Positions 43,041 through 54,379 of a DNA stretch of 64,000 nucleotides are shown one piece after another. Within the stretch, counting starts at the first letter, position 1; the number at the start of each line of letters is the position of its first letter. Origin of the DNA: Ancistrus triradiatus (lineage: Eukaryota > Chordata > Actinopteri > Siluriformes > Loricariidae); assembly GCA_025084515.1 (NCBI GenBank), contig JAJAGP010000205.1, positions 372,001 through 436,000 on the forward strand, written 5' to 3'. Both the position numbers and the translations under genes were made by a program. The notes under the pieces were generated by a model. It was not told where the DNA came from. It worked only from the letters and a program-made list of their open reading frames with translations, and ran no database searches.

Positions 43041-43649
43041 GTAAGATTTAGATTATGTTATAAAAATTATAAAATGTTACATAATTAATAGGTTTATAGT
43101 AATAGTTGAAATAAACTAAAAATAAAGACTGAAAATAAAAATGAAATATTTCTAAATAAAATAGCATTTTTTACTTCATATTTTAAAAATATAATAAATA
43201 CAATAAAATAATAAGTAGACTAGAAATCAGTATTATGAAGAGTATAATAAAACAAAGAATATATGAATATTCAAATATGTGTATCGTCATTATTTAGTCT
43301 AGTAAACAGTCACTGTAGGTTCTCCTGTTGGCATGGCAGCAACTGGAGGGGCAGAGGGGAGTTATTGCCCTCTGATTTGGCCTGAGGACTGGAACTGATG
43401 ACAGCAAATCAGCTTGAGTGAAACATTGCTTCTGTCCTTTCAGTAACTAATGTCATCTCAACCTTATCATCACAGTCTCTCTGAAATCTTTGGTGTATTG
43501 CAAGATAAATCACTCAGCAAATGCATCCTATTCTGTACAAATGGTACGATAATAATTCTCAACATAATGCTCACCAAACAGAATCACGATTTTACAGTTG
43601 GTGGTTTGAGATGAGCTCAATTCCTCTACTTTTTTGTGTAGTGAATTAC
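43041..43649. other. Unannotated A/T-rich stretch
   Basis: 43060-43260 is extremely AT-rich with many AAATA/TAATA words. Nothing else recognised. Confidence 0.5.
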
Positions 43650-43765
43650 TTAATTCAATCTGATCTATACAGTGCAAAGCAAATTTACAAAAAGCCATGT
43701 CTAGACTATAAATCTGAAGCCAGAGGCAACAATCTCAAGGAAAACCTCTGAGAAGCCTTGAAGCT
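43650..43765 (-). repeat. R3 repeat, degraded
   Basis: CAATCTGATCTATACAGTGC, AGCAAATTTACA, GAAGCCAGAGGCAACAATCT and AAACCTCTGAGAAGCCTTG parallel the R3 order. Confidence 0.5.
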
Positions 43766-44340
43766 AAAAATCTTCTACTTGCTGAGACCAGACTCGTTCA
43801 ATTAAAGGTGCCATATGAATGTTTTTAAGTTGATGGGGTAATTGGAGAGATGACCTGAGCCATGTACTTCAAGCTTGTACCGGAAAAATATGTCTTCATT
43901 TGGGTTGTACAATAGGAGTAAAATGGCTGAGACACACTTGGCATCATAGTAAAATTTTAATGATTCAAGATTTTTATTTGTCACATGTTCATTTGTAGTT
44001 AATATAATGCCACATTTATATCAAACTCATGATGATGGTGTATCTGTGGGATAGAACTACAGCTGGGTATCGCTGGATATTGACACAATCAAACTGTGGG
44101 TTTCACCAAGAAGAAAATATCAGCATTCATTTTACCGTTACACAGTGACAGGTTCTGTGACATTGTTGCCTTTTACAGTTCAGGCTTTAAGAGTTCTCCT
44201 GAAGAAATATGAGCAGATCCACTGACACAAAAATGAAATGTAGTAGCTAAGGTAAACTTAGTGTGGTATGTTTCAGTACAGTGGCTAAATGATAGTCAGC
44301 TAGTTTAGCCAATACATTTTAGCTTGTATGCTGGAATTCA
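43766..44340. other. Unannotated stretch
   Basis: Nothing recognised. Confidence 0.5.
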
Positions 44341-44477
44341 GGTTGGCTCGGTAGGTAGCACTGCCACCTCACAGCAAGTGTTCAGTCCCAGGTGGAGCGA
44401 TCTGGGTCCTTGCTGAGTTTGCATGTCTTCCCTGTGTCTGTGTGGGTTTGCTCTGGATTCCTCCCACAGTCCAAGCC
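44341..44477 (+). repeat. Mermaid-like SINE, 5' part
   Basis: GGTTGGCTCGGTAGGTAGCA, TCACAGCAAGTG, GGGTTTGCTCTGGATTCCTC and CCACAGTCCAAGCC; the B box is damaged and the tail absent. Confidence 0.8.
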
Positions 44478-44601
44478 TTCATCTTTTTTTCTGAAATGTT
44501 GTCTCCTCTCATGACTTCCCTAGATCAACTTTAATATTTTCATTTTATTTACAAATATATTTCCTTTCTTCTCTTTTTTCCCTTTTTTTCTCTTTCACAG
44601 G

Positions 44602-44673
44602 TACGTACACACAATCAAAACATTTACCGGCAGCATCTCAATTAAGGAAACTGCACTGATGTTGGCTACTTGG
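44602..44673 (+). other. Weak exon candidate after a strong acceptor-like site
   Basis: TTTTTTTCTCTTTCACAG ends at 44601. A frame after it reads YVHTIKTFTGSISIKETALM up to a possible donor GTAAAT at 44674. Unrecognised; it may be chance, since a pyrimidine tract alone gives a strong-looking acceptor. Confidence 0.15.
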
Positions 44674-45128
44674 CCAGTAAATGGCGCGTCAGCCAGTTGC
44701 AGCTCAAAGACTAAATGAAGTCTGGTAATGCGGACTGAACTGACCCATGTAACTGTGCTGTGGCTTCTAGGCAACATAATTCACAGGGCTTCCTTCTCTG
44801 ACTGTGCGTAGCGCCATCCTTTGGTGGTGACTATGGATGCCGCTGGCACTCTGTCACAGCCACTTTCAGTCTTAATGATCAATGTTATGGTCATTTAAAC
44901 TAGTTACAATAACCACCAATTATTTTGATTATTTAGAGACGTATCGTTTAATTTCTGTTTATTTAGAAACTTTTCAATACTCGGTATTACCAAGATATTT
45001 TAGTCAGTACCTTTTATCTTGTGTGTTATGTGACAGAATCTGATCCTGAATGGTAATGAGCAATGTGTGTATGAAAGTGTCTGAATTTGTTTACTACCCT
45101 TAAAAATTCTGTTACCTATTAAGTGTTA

Positions 45129-45446
45129 GGGCGGTACGGTGGCTTGGTGGGTAGCACTGTCGTGTCACAGCAAGAAGGTCCTGGGTTCGATCCTAGGGTG
45201 GAACGGCCTGGGTCATTTCTGTGTGGAGTCTGCAAATTCCTCCCGTGTTCATGGGGGTTTACTCTGGGTGCTCTGGTTTCCTTCTACAGTCCAAAGACAT
45301 GCATTAGGTTAATTGAATACTCTAAATTGACCCAATCTGAGTATATATTTGACTTGCTTTTAAGTACCCTTGTGTATCGATATAACCGTGTCTGTTGTTA
45401 AAATGGCCATTGATCCTGATAGTGATATTAAATAAACTAACGAATA
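45129..45446 (+). repeat. Mermaid/DANA-like SINE, most complete copy
   Basis: Head GGCGGTACGGTGGCTTGGTG, B box GGTTCGATCC exactly as in tRNAs, body CAGTCCAAAGACATGCATTA, tail ATGGCCATTGATCCTGATAG and TAAATAAACTAACGAATAA. The reference copy in this window. Confidence 0.93.
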
Positions 45447-47558
45447 AGTGTTCTATAGAGTAGGTAGAATATAGGGAATAGTGAATACAGAAACAATCCA
45501 TAACTACAGATCCTTGAGAAAGGGTAAAGCTTTGAAAATGTGATTGTCAGGATTAAAATAAATTAATAATAGTATGATTATTAAAGGGTCAACTTGGACT
45601 GCCCTTTTGCTGCTTTGTTTACTGGTGATACTATATTTTATTTTCTATAATGCATTGTTTAGTCTATTAAAGGAGTACAATCATGTGTTTACTGAACATG
45701 AAAACTATTGGGATTAAAAAGATTGAGTAAAACTAAGTTAACTGACTTTTAAATGATTGTTTTCAATATTAAATGACCCTGTTTATATATAAGAGTTGGT
45801 TTCTCTGTTAATCATGGTCTAGTTTGGAATCATGTAGGCCTACATCCTTTGTGCTTATCACAGTTAGGACAGACTGAATGATTACATAACTCCAGGTACC
45901 ACTTGAGAAATCATCTCTACTCTTTCGGGAAATCTCATCACAATTAAATTTAAGGAGCAGAATCTCAGAGGAGGCCAGTACTGACAGGAGCTGTCTTTCC
46001 CAATAGATTTACCTTTCCCAAAGAGGTAATTGGTAATCTGCAATTAGACAATAAATCGTGTAAGTAATGAAATGATAATGCTGTGTACACACCGCTATTC
46101 TGCCGTAGTGCGGAATGACGAGACAGCTAACTGAAGCGCTGCTTGCACAGCATTATGTACGATCATTTTGATAGATTCATGTGGATATAAATGTACAACC
46201 GGTTCACCCCTGGCATCAATCACATAACTCTGACACGGTCATTAAATAAATAAATAAAAATACTGCATACACAAAGAAGCTCACCTGTCAGAGGTAATGC
46301 GAGGAAAAAGGGGTCATGATCTAAATATAAAACTGGATTATGTCCCAGATGTTTACCACGGAAAAAAATTGTAAGCCATGGTTGCTTTTAATCAGCATGA
46401 CTCCTTTCCTACCAGGAATATACTGAGAATCATTACCCATAACCTTAACTCAGCCCTGTGCCCACTTCCATTTATTAAAGCAACAGTGGTAGACGGGAAT
46501 AATGAAAAACACAGCGTTAGTGACCAAGAACTGGCTGAATCTGAATTAATTCCACTGAATGTGATTGTGGCTCACCTTAGGTTCTATCATTTCAGTATAT
46601 TTTAAAACTATCTGGAGAATGCCGTAACTGGCGACTTCATTATCATTCTCTCTAACACAGCTTTTGTTTCCCTAGTAGAGCCTTTTCGAAGGAAAACTGT
46701 AAACACCATATAGGTTAAACCAACTATCAGAAATTAAGGTTGAAATACAAGAATAGAAAAAAATCCAACATATTTTCTGGAGACATGTTGATTTATTGCT
46801 AGCTTTAGTATGTAGCCCCCTGAGTTAAACTGCAGCAGAGAGGCGTATAAATCACACCTCACCTGAAGTATAACATTTGGCCTCAGCAGTCATCCATGCA
46901 AGCCATGGGCCAGTCATTGTGCTAAAACACAACCTGAATCGCAACCTGGCTCGGCTGCATACATGCCTGAACCCACCAATTATCTCCACACCATGTCTGC
47001 AGTGATGCTATTCATCAAGTTGTGTATTTATATGTTAACCTCATACCACTCACTCTGCACTAAATCCACTATTTAAGGTAAGGCTGTCAGACTTCTGTCT
47101 GGAAGGGCTTTAACCTGACAGAGATTTTGTGTTGCACTCTTCTAACACCCCAGATGGGTTGGAATGGGTTTTTTAAATAAAGCTAAACAGGAGTGATGTG
47201 ACCCTCAATGAGTTTGACAACCTTGACAGTTGATAATTAACACAGTCATAGGTGTTTTATAGCTTGTTTATAAGATTTACACCATTAATCAGGATGTTTT
47301 CTAAAACATATTATGATGCTAATCGTCTTATTAAAAGACATGCTAGGATGCTTTGAGGTTGTTTCTAATTGTCCTTTCCTTTACACTGTCCTATTGTAGA
47401 GTGGGGTAAACATGTGATTTACATTTTGAATGATAGGCACTAGTGTTTATTGTTCTTTTAAAAGGTTTACACACCTTTGACTTACGAAGATCCCAGACAA
47501 GGAGAAGTGGTTGTATGTGAAATCTAATAGATTGCACATGTACTTAGTTGTGTAATTG
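45447..47558. other. Unannotated stretch
   Basis: About 2.1 kb without recognised repeats, the longest such interval here. The ORF at 46378-46605 has no motif. A conserved non-coding element is possible but cannot be judged without a comparison. Confidence 0.5.
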
Positions 47559-47560
47559 TA

Positions 47561-48065
47561 CAACCCCAAGTCATAAAAAGTTGGGACAGTATGGAAAATA
47601 CAAATAAAAAAATATATGCAGTTTTCCTTACATTTCCTTTGACTTGTATTTCATTGCAGACAATATGAACTTGAGATATGTCATGTTTTGTTTAGTTTAA
47701 CTTAATTTCATCTGTTAATAAACATCCATTCCTGCATTTCAGGCCTGTAACAACATTCCAAAATAGTTGTGACAGGGACAATTTAGGGCTAGTTATGAGG
47801 TGATGTCAATAGGTGATTATAATCATGGTTTGGTACAAAAGCAGTAGCCTCAAAAGGCTAAGTCCTTGAGGAGTGAAAATGGGCAGAGGATCTCCGGTTT
47901 ATCAACAAGTGTGTAAGAAAATTATTGAAATGGTTATTAAAATGTTCTTCAAAGAAAGACTGGAATAAATTTCCATATTTCAGTTCCATTTTTTTCTGAT
48001 TTGGCTTGGTTTGCATTGTCTTGTTGAATAATGCATGGTGTCCCTTTTTTTCTGATTTGGGGTTG
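47561..48065 (+). mobile_element. TcF short derivative (MITE-like)
   Basis: Begins CAACCCCAAGTCATAAAAAG after TA (47559-47560) and ends TCTGATTTGGGGTTG (48065), its inverted terminal repeat. Inside are the TcF leader and the first transposase codons (MGRGSPVYQQVCKKIIEMVI-like frame from 47879), joined directly to the 3' end. At 505 bp with both ends and no catalytic domain it is a textbook internal-deletion derivative. Confidence 0.85.
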
Positions 48066-48171
48066 TGAATAATCTAGTGTCTAATTGTAAATGTAGCTTG
48101 TTTGTGCTAGAGCTTGTACCAACAACAGCAATATAAAAGTAACTGAATTAATTTGGGGTTAAAAGTATAGT

Positions 48172-48362
48172 AAAAGGTAACCCAACTAAGCAAACGAGAC
48201 ACAATATTATACTTGATCATTTAATTATTGAGGAAAAAGGTCAAATATTACATGTTTGTGAGTGCCTTTAGTATCCGGTGTGACCCACCTGTGCAGCAAT
48301 AACTGCAGCTTAACGTTTCCAGTAACTGTTGATAGTCCTGTACACCAGCTTGGAGGTATTCC
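48172..48362 (-). mobile_element. TcA fragment, copy F
   Basis: Minus-strand TcA 3' flank and last codons: AATATTATACTTGATCATTT, GTATCCGGTGTGACC, ACTGCAGCTTAACGTTTCC, CCAGCTTGGAGG. Both outer parts are lost. Confidence 0.85.
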
Positions 48363-48496
48363 AGTCAGTGTCAGAGTTATGTGACTGTTGCCAGGGTCAG
48401 TACTGGCCTCCTCTGAGATTCTGCTCCTTTAATTTAGTTGTGATGAGTTTTCCCGAAAGATTAGAGATGATTTCTCAAGTTGTACCTGGAGTTTAG

Positions 48497-48640
48497 TTTT
48501 AGATTTATTTTAGATTATCTTCTAGCATCTACGTCCAATCCCAAATTGAGCAAGCCTAGGGCGACAGTGGAAAGGAAAAACTCCCTAAATGTTATGAGTA
48601 AGAGACCGTGGGAGGACCAAGACTCAAGTATGGTTAATGT
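48497..48640 (-). repeat. R3 repeat fragment
   Basis: GATTATCTTCTAGCATCTAC, AAATTGAGCAAGCCTAGGGC, AAACTCCCTAAATGTTATGA and GGGAGGACCAAGACTC. Confidence 0.85.
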
Positions 48641-49335
48641 CAAGCAAGCAAGGACATGTGAGCATGGTTAGCACTCAAACTGGTCTGCAGCTATGCAACC
48701 CCACACAGCATTGTGTAATGCACTGGGTGTTATGGCACATTCCTCATGTAACAAGCAGTTAAAGTTCTGTGACTTGTACCACAGCAACGCATATGTTGGT
48801 TCCTACCATACATGGTCATTTCCGTTGCCCTTGGAGGTTCATAGTCAAAGTCTCTCAGGTCTGTACTCCTGCTCATATCTCCCACATATGGCTAAGACTT
48901 AACATGACTTAACATGTAATATATCCCAGATCTTGACATGTAGAGGTGTAATGAGAAAATCAGTAATGAGTAATCAATGTGTGTCGAGTCTGAGAGTTGT
49001 CCTAATGTTTGGCTGATCTGTGTATAGTCAAGTTCAGCTGTTATCACTGCTGTTCACCTTAGCTGCTTTGCAATTTTCTTTGTGCAGTTCTCTCACTGTG
49101 CATCTGCAATGGTGAACAGAGATACAATAATAACATCACTTACTTGCATAAGGAAGGAATAGGGCAAAGAAAAATAGGTGAGAAAATGCATCGGATTTAA
49201 GAAAAAACAGGACCCTTAACGACAGTGGTAGTCTACCAAAAATATTATCATTAGGTGTACCGTGCTTAAAACTTTGAGATTTGAGAGACATGGAAAAAAT
49301 GACACTCCACTCTTGCTTTAAATCTAAAATAAAAC
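48641..49335. other. Unannotated stretch
   Basis: Nothing recognised. Confidence 0.5.
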
Positions 49336-49369
49336 CCTCAGGTGTTTCTGTCAAGTCTTCCATAGGACT

Positions 49370-49450
49370 GCGAGAAGACAACTTTAGGTCTGAAAGGATG
49401 TGTAGCTGTCAAGAAGCCATTACTAAGAAAACTGAAAAAGATTTGCACTA
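49370..49450 (+). pseudogene. Possible Tc1-type transposase scrap
   Basis: One frame reads TTLGLKGCVAVKKPLLRKLK, comparable with the HTH-2 exit of Tc1 transposases (G..GRVARRKPLLSKK in TcA). Too short to be sure. Confidence 0.3.
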
Positions 49451-49677
49451 GACTGAACCTAGACATCTAACACATTGTAAAAAATGGTAAGTCAAAATGT
49501 GAGATCTTTGGGAGTGACAGAAGGTTGTGTATACACTTCTGATGTGCTACAAGTGTGAAATCACAGGAGGACCATAAGCCCATAGTGTAATATAGTTACA
49601 TTATAATGACAATTACTATACAAATTAATGTATAGCATAGCCAATTGTTGAACAAACTTTATACATGAATTTGGCAT

Positions 49678-49905
49678 AACACAGTCGCCTCACAGCGAGA
49701 AGGTCCTGGGTTCAATTCCAGGTGGAGTGGTCTGGGTCCTTTCTGTGTGCATGTCCTCCCTGTGTCTGCGTGGGTTTACTCTGGGTACTCCAGTTTCCTC
49801 CCACAGTCCAAAATCATGCATGATAGCTCAATTGGTGTCTCTAAAGTATCACTAGTGTATGAGTGTATGTGTCCTGCGATAGATTGATGCCCTGTATAGG
49901 GCCCT
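49678..49905 (+). repeat. Mermaid-like SINE, 5' head lost
   Basis: GTCGCCTCACAGCGAGAAGG, GGTTCAATTCC (B box), GGTTTACTCTGGGTACTCC, CAGTCCAAAATCATGC, ending GATTGATGCCCTGTATAGGG. Confidence 0.85.
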
Positions 49906-50320
49906 ACCTAATTCACGGCCGTGAAAATCAAGTACGGACCAAGAAATGAGTCTTTTGCCGTGAAATAGACCAAATGCTGTGAAACTCAAAATGTAACAGG
50001 ATCTGGAATTTTATGTTTATTAATTCATTCATTCACTTCCTTATCCTCTTAATCTTGGACAGAATCGTGGGAGAGCCAGTGCCCAGCTGGCAGCATAGGG
50101 CGCAAGGCAGGAACAACCCTAGACAAGGCACCAATTCATTGTAGGGCACACACTCTTACACACTCACACAGTAGGCCCACTTTAGAGTAAATCAAGTAAC
50201 CCAAACCTCTTGTTTTTTTTTTACCACATTCAAAAGACATGCATTAGGTCAATTGGTCTCTCTGAAGTTCCCACATAAAGTATGTGTCTTGTGATGGATT
50301 GGTGCCCATTTGTGGTTGGA
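49906..50320. repeat. Mosaic: hAT-like scrap plus inverted SINE tail
   Basis: 49910-50000 has CACGGCCGTGAAAATCAAG and TTTTGCCGTGAAATAG, resembling a hAT end seen in fishes. 50030-50215 is the SINE tail in inverse orientation (TTCATTCATTCACTTCCTTATCC, GACAAGGCACCAATTCATTG). 50230-50320 resumes a plus-orientation SINE block (AAAAGACATGCATTAGGTCA). Confidence 0.5.
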
Positions 50321-51897
50321 TTCTGCCTGTCCTGTTCCACAAGATCTGAATTGGTTGAATATAGGAATGGATGTAGTTTATTCCAGTAATATATACCATC
50401 ACTATATGTCTATGTCACTATGTCTGAGGAATAATATGAATAATTACCTGCAAAAATACCAGGATGTAAATAATTACCTGCAACATCAGAATACTGATTC
50501 TGTATAATTTTCTGTAAAAAACATGTTTTCTGCTTATTTCCGTATACCGAAAAATGAATAACATACATAATAGCCACTCTGCCTGGAAATTAAGTAGACC
50601 AAGGGTCTTTGACTTTTACACAGTATCTAATTATAGTGTCCATATTTTTCTAATCTGATAATTAGAGTTTACCCAACTTTTTCCACAACCTAACTCTTAG
50701 GCTTTTACAGTGCTCACCCTATAAAGCAGGGGCAATACTTTTTCAGAGCCGGCCTGCTTCCCTCATTACTACACACCACCTAGGGTTTTTTTTCTTCCTG
50801 TTTGACTGTATTGTAACATGTTTTGACATTTGTTATTTTTAGTCTTAATGTTTTTGCCTGCCATGTGTGCCTACATAGACCTTGCAGGGTTTAAGAAGCG
50901 ATATTGAGACCTGATAAATTAAAATAATAAGTTTCAGAGGGTGAAGTTGAAGCAATAACCATTTCTTTTGAACTTAATCAAACTGAAAATTATGTATATT
51001 ACGTCAAGCAGAGAGGATTCGGGTCCGGTGTATATGTGTGAGTGGGTGAATAGCAGTAGTCATTTGATTTGAGAGAGACCCACAAAGGGAGGTTCATTCA
51101 CTGCAGTGGATCTGCAATGCCAACTCTGTGTAGGTGGCAGGGTCTGGAGACGAGCTTATAGATGCGTGATGGTTTGATTGATCTGATAGTTCTTTGTGCA
51201 TGATGTAATAGCACTATACTAGTAATAGTGTGTCCCACGGGTTCACTTTGAATGTTGAATCAATCGATTTATTACTGTAGCCCATTTTAATATAATAATA
51301 ATGGAAACACCATTATGAAACCTGCCTTAATTGTAGCGAAAGTCTTAACACGGCGATAGATGGACATGAACTGCCATGACACTGGTAATGAATCGAAAAC
51401 TTCAAGTTTGGCACGCCAACAAAACTGAACGTGAGCGCTGTTTGCTTGATTCGTTATCAGCCTTCTCTCCCCCTAATTGGTGAGACACTGTATAAGTGCT
51501 GCTGCATGGGAGTGAGAGGAGCAGAGGGGTTCTGTCAGCTCAGAGCAATGGTGTGTGAAAACAAAAAACTGGTCCCATTTGTGACAGCAGCACAGTGTGA
51601 GACACAGTGTTTATCGCAAGCATGGGCTTTGCCCTCCAGTAACGATTCCCTCCCCTTGTCCTTTGCATTTGTCACTTTGCATTACATTACATTATGTTGC
51701 AGTAGAGCTGTAATGGCACAAGCTAATAATCTCTTCATAATGACCTTTATGTTTAAACCTCTCTTGCGCTCTGATATTTTACGAAAAGCACTTGGCCAAC
51801 AGCAATGACAAGGCATTGTCTGTCCCAGCATGCTCTTCTCTTGTCCTTGCCTCTAATCACGAGTCAATAAGCCTAATCTTTACCCAACCTGCTACAG
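50321..51897. other. Unannotated stretch with one 125-codon ORF
   Basis: The ORF at 51431-51808 (MSAVCLIRYQPSLPLIGETL...) is the longest not explained by a repeat. It is Cys- and Leu-rich, shows no motif I know and no upstream signals, and is probably fortuitous. Confidence 0.4.
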
Positions 51898-51942
51898 TGA
51901 ATTAGCTCACCCAGAGACTCCCACCCTGCAAGATCTGCTGCA
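51898..51942 (+). other. Micro-exon candidate, 45 bp
   Basis: TCTTTACCCAACCTGCTACAG is a fair acceptor ending at 51897, and GTAAGT follows at 51943. In one frame the 45 bp reads ELAHPETPTLQDLLQ without a stop. Its length is a multiple of three. No partner exon is identified, and it lies on the opposite strand to 6069-6164. Confidence 0.25.
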
Positions 51943-52054
51943 GTAAGTAAAGTCTGTTCCAGTTCAACTAAATCTTATCCACAGCATGCTACATTGATCA
52001 TCTTATACATACGATTTCTCTTATATTCAGCCTCTAAGTATTAATCCTGTTGTC

Positions 52055-52245
52055 TGCTTTCACCCACAGGAGGATAGGTTCTTCATTTTTGCCTCTCAAA
52101 TTTCCTTCCTTATGCATCTCAGGGGGGTTTGGTTTGATACCATTGCCTTTGAATGCACTTACGGGATCTAGACTAGGATTCTTGTAAAGCTGCTTTGCAG
52201 CAATGTTGATTCTTGAAAGTGCTATATGCATAAGATTGAGAGAAG
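52055..52245 (+). repeat. R3 repeat, plus orientation, degraded
   Basis: TTTCACCCACAGGAGGATAG, GCATCTCAGGGGGGTTTGG, TTGTAAAGCTGCTTTGCAGC and TGAAAGTGCTATATGCATAA. Confidence 0.65.
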
Positions 52246-52735
52246 ACAAAATAAAAACAATTTCAGTCCCACCGCCAGCGGGATGTTATAGTTATTGGAG
52301 TTTAAGAGTAGAGGTAGCCCTATGGAGAGTGGCAAAATTTGGAGTGTTGCATTAGCCACATTGTCTGAACCTCCAGAGAGCAAAGCTTGCTGAGAGCAGA
52401 GATGTCACCTGTATAACCCAGATGCTTCTGTAGGACCATGGGGGATGTGGGATAAATTTAAGCTCACCACTCTTCAGGCTCTGAAGGATTCTCTACTTTT
52501 TTCTGCTACTTCAGATTGATTTGTTTGGACTCGGTTTCAAGTAATGGATCATCCATAGATTTTCCATGCTTTGTGTAGCACAGCTTCAGTACAGTAAATG
52601 CAATTTGTCTCCTAGCACTGTGTGACTGCTCTGTGCTTATACTGTGCATAAACTCAAAAATGCCTCAGAAAGAAATTTGTTCTGACCTTACACTGAATAA
52701 CATTTGTAATTAACCAAATTGTATTTTAAACATGG
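52246..52735. other. Unannotated stretch
   Basis: Nothing recognised. Confidence 0.5.
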
Positions 52736-52805
52736 TACGGATATGCGCTATTTAAAGTCCATCTGATCAACGTCTGTTCACTTTAATGACTGAGGTATTA
52801 AAATC
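52736..52805 (+). mobile_element. TcG solo end
   Basis: GGATATGCGCTATTTAAAGT and TCCATCTGATCAACGTCTG align with the left end at 17399-17470. Confidence 0.6.
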
Positions 52806-52839
52806 TGTATGACTTGTATCTGTATGACTATATACGCAC

Positions 52840-52842
52840 ACA

Positions 52843-52891
<49 letters not shown>

Positions 52892-52928
52892 ATATATATA
52901 TATATATATATACACATACATACATATA
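52840..52928. repeat. (CA)n/(TG)n-(TA)n compound microsatellite
   Basis: CACACACACGTGTGTG leads into (TG)n, then (TA)n to 52910 and imperfect TACA units. Valine/cysteine-tyrosine ORFs here are translations of the repeat. Confidence 0.97.
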
Positions 52929-54299
52929 CAGTGCCTTGCAAAAGTATTCGGGCCCCTTGAACTTTTCAACCTTTTGCCACACATTTCAGGCTTTAACATA
53001 AAGATGATGAAATTGTATTTTTTGTTAAGAATCAACAACAAGTGGGAGGACACAATCGTGAAGTGGACGAAATTTTATTGGATGTTTTAAACTTTTTTTT
53101 ATGAAATAAAAAACTGAAAGTGGGGCGCAAAATTATTCAGCCTTTCAGTGCAGCAATCACTCCAGAAGTTCAGTGAGGATCCTCTAAATGACTGATGATG
53201 ATAATAAGTCCAACTGTGTGGTAATCAATTCTCCGTATAAATTGCAACATGCTCTTTGATAGTCTCAGAGTTCTGTTTAAAATCGCAGAGAGCATCATGA
53301 AGACCAAGGAACACACCAGGCGTTTCCAGATACTGTTTGTGGAGAAGTTTACAAGCCCGATTTGGATACCAAAAAGATTTTCCAAGCCTTTACACATCTC
53401 AGGAGCACGGTGCAAGTGATCATATTGAAAGGGAAGGATTATCAGCAGAACCACTGCAAATCTACCAGACCCACCCGCCTCCTTCTAAACTTTCAGCTCA
53501 AACAAGGAGAAGACTGATCATATAGCAGCCAAGGATGCCCATGATCACTCTGATGAACTGCAGAGATCTACAGATGAGGTGGAGACCTCTGTCCCATAGG
53601 ACAACAAAACCATCATTCGACACTGCACAGATCGGGCCTTAGTGGAAGAGTGGGCAAGAAGAAAGCCATTTCCTCAAGATATCCATAAAAAGTCGCTTAA
53701 AGAAGAATGGTGGAGACAAATACGGACCATTCTGGGAAAAAACCTTTGATTTTTTTCAAAAGACCCTGAGACTGGGACGGAGATTTATCTCTTCCAACAG
53801 GACAATGATCAAAAACATAAAGCAAATCCTACAATGAGTGGTTCACAAATTAAACGTTCCAGGTTTAGAATGGTCAAGTCAAATGTCAGACCTGAATCCA
53901 CTCGGATCTGTGGAAGGAGCTGAAAAACTGCTTGTTCACAAACCTCTCCATCCAACCTCACTGAGTCTCCAGCTGGTTTTAGCAAGAAAAGAATGGGCAA
54001 AATTTCATTCTCTCGATGTGGCAAAACTGATAGAGACATACCCAAGCGCTTGCACTGTATCGCAGCAAAGATGGCCTACAAAGTAGTAACGCAGGGGCCG
54101 AATAATTTGCACGTCCCACTTTTTTTCAGTTTTTTTATTTTTTAAAAAAAGTTTAAAATATCCACTAAATTTTCGTTCCAACTCCAAGATTGTTTCCCCA
54201 TTGTGTTGTTGCTTCCCCAAAAATGTCAAATTTTCATATCTTTAGTTAAGGCAAAAGGTTGGAAAGTTCAACTGGGCCGAATACTTTTGCAAGGCACTG
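52929..54299 (+). mobile_element. Tc1-like element TcD inserted in the microsatellite
   Basis: Begins CAGTGCCTTGCAAAAGTATT and ends AATACTTTTGCAAGGCACTG with TA on each side (52927-52928, 54300-54301). 1371 bp. The plus-strand transposase is recognisable but broken. Confidence 0.93.
53299..54090 (+). pseudogene. TcD transposase relic
   Basis: The N-terminal HTH (KTKEHTRRFQ-like start near 53299) and its linker occur over several frames. The second catalytic segment is visible as QQDNDQKHKA near 53797-53830, and WSSQMSDLNPLGSVEGAEK follows near 53870-53920. There the catalytic Glu has become Gly. Frames change at least four times. The C-terminal phrase TYPSACTVSQQRWPTK near 54039-54086 is the usual end region in another frame. 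Confidence 0.7.
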
Positions 54300-54327
54300 T
54301 ATATTTTAATGTAGTGTATGTAGTATG

Positions 54328-54332
<5 letters not shown>

Positions 54333-54374
<42 letters not shown>
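54333..54374. repeat. (TA)n microsatellite
   Basis: Continuation of the same TA-rich tract between TcD and TcE. Confidence 0.97.

Positions 54375-54379
<5 letters not shown>

Noticed and set aside
45160..45200. tRNA gene
   Set aside because: A and B boxes are those of a SINE head; no cloverleaf, and the same sequence recurs in several SINE copies.
51431..51808. 125-codon ORF as a gene
   Set aside because: No recognised domain, no splice or promoter context, composition like non-coding DNA.
52767..53090. Cys/Val and His/Thr repeat ORFs
   Set aside because: Translations of the (TG)n/(TA)n microsatellite, partly running into TcD.
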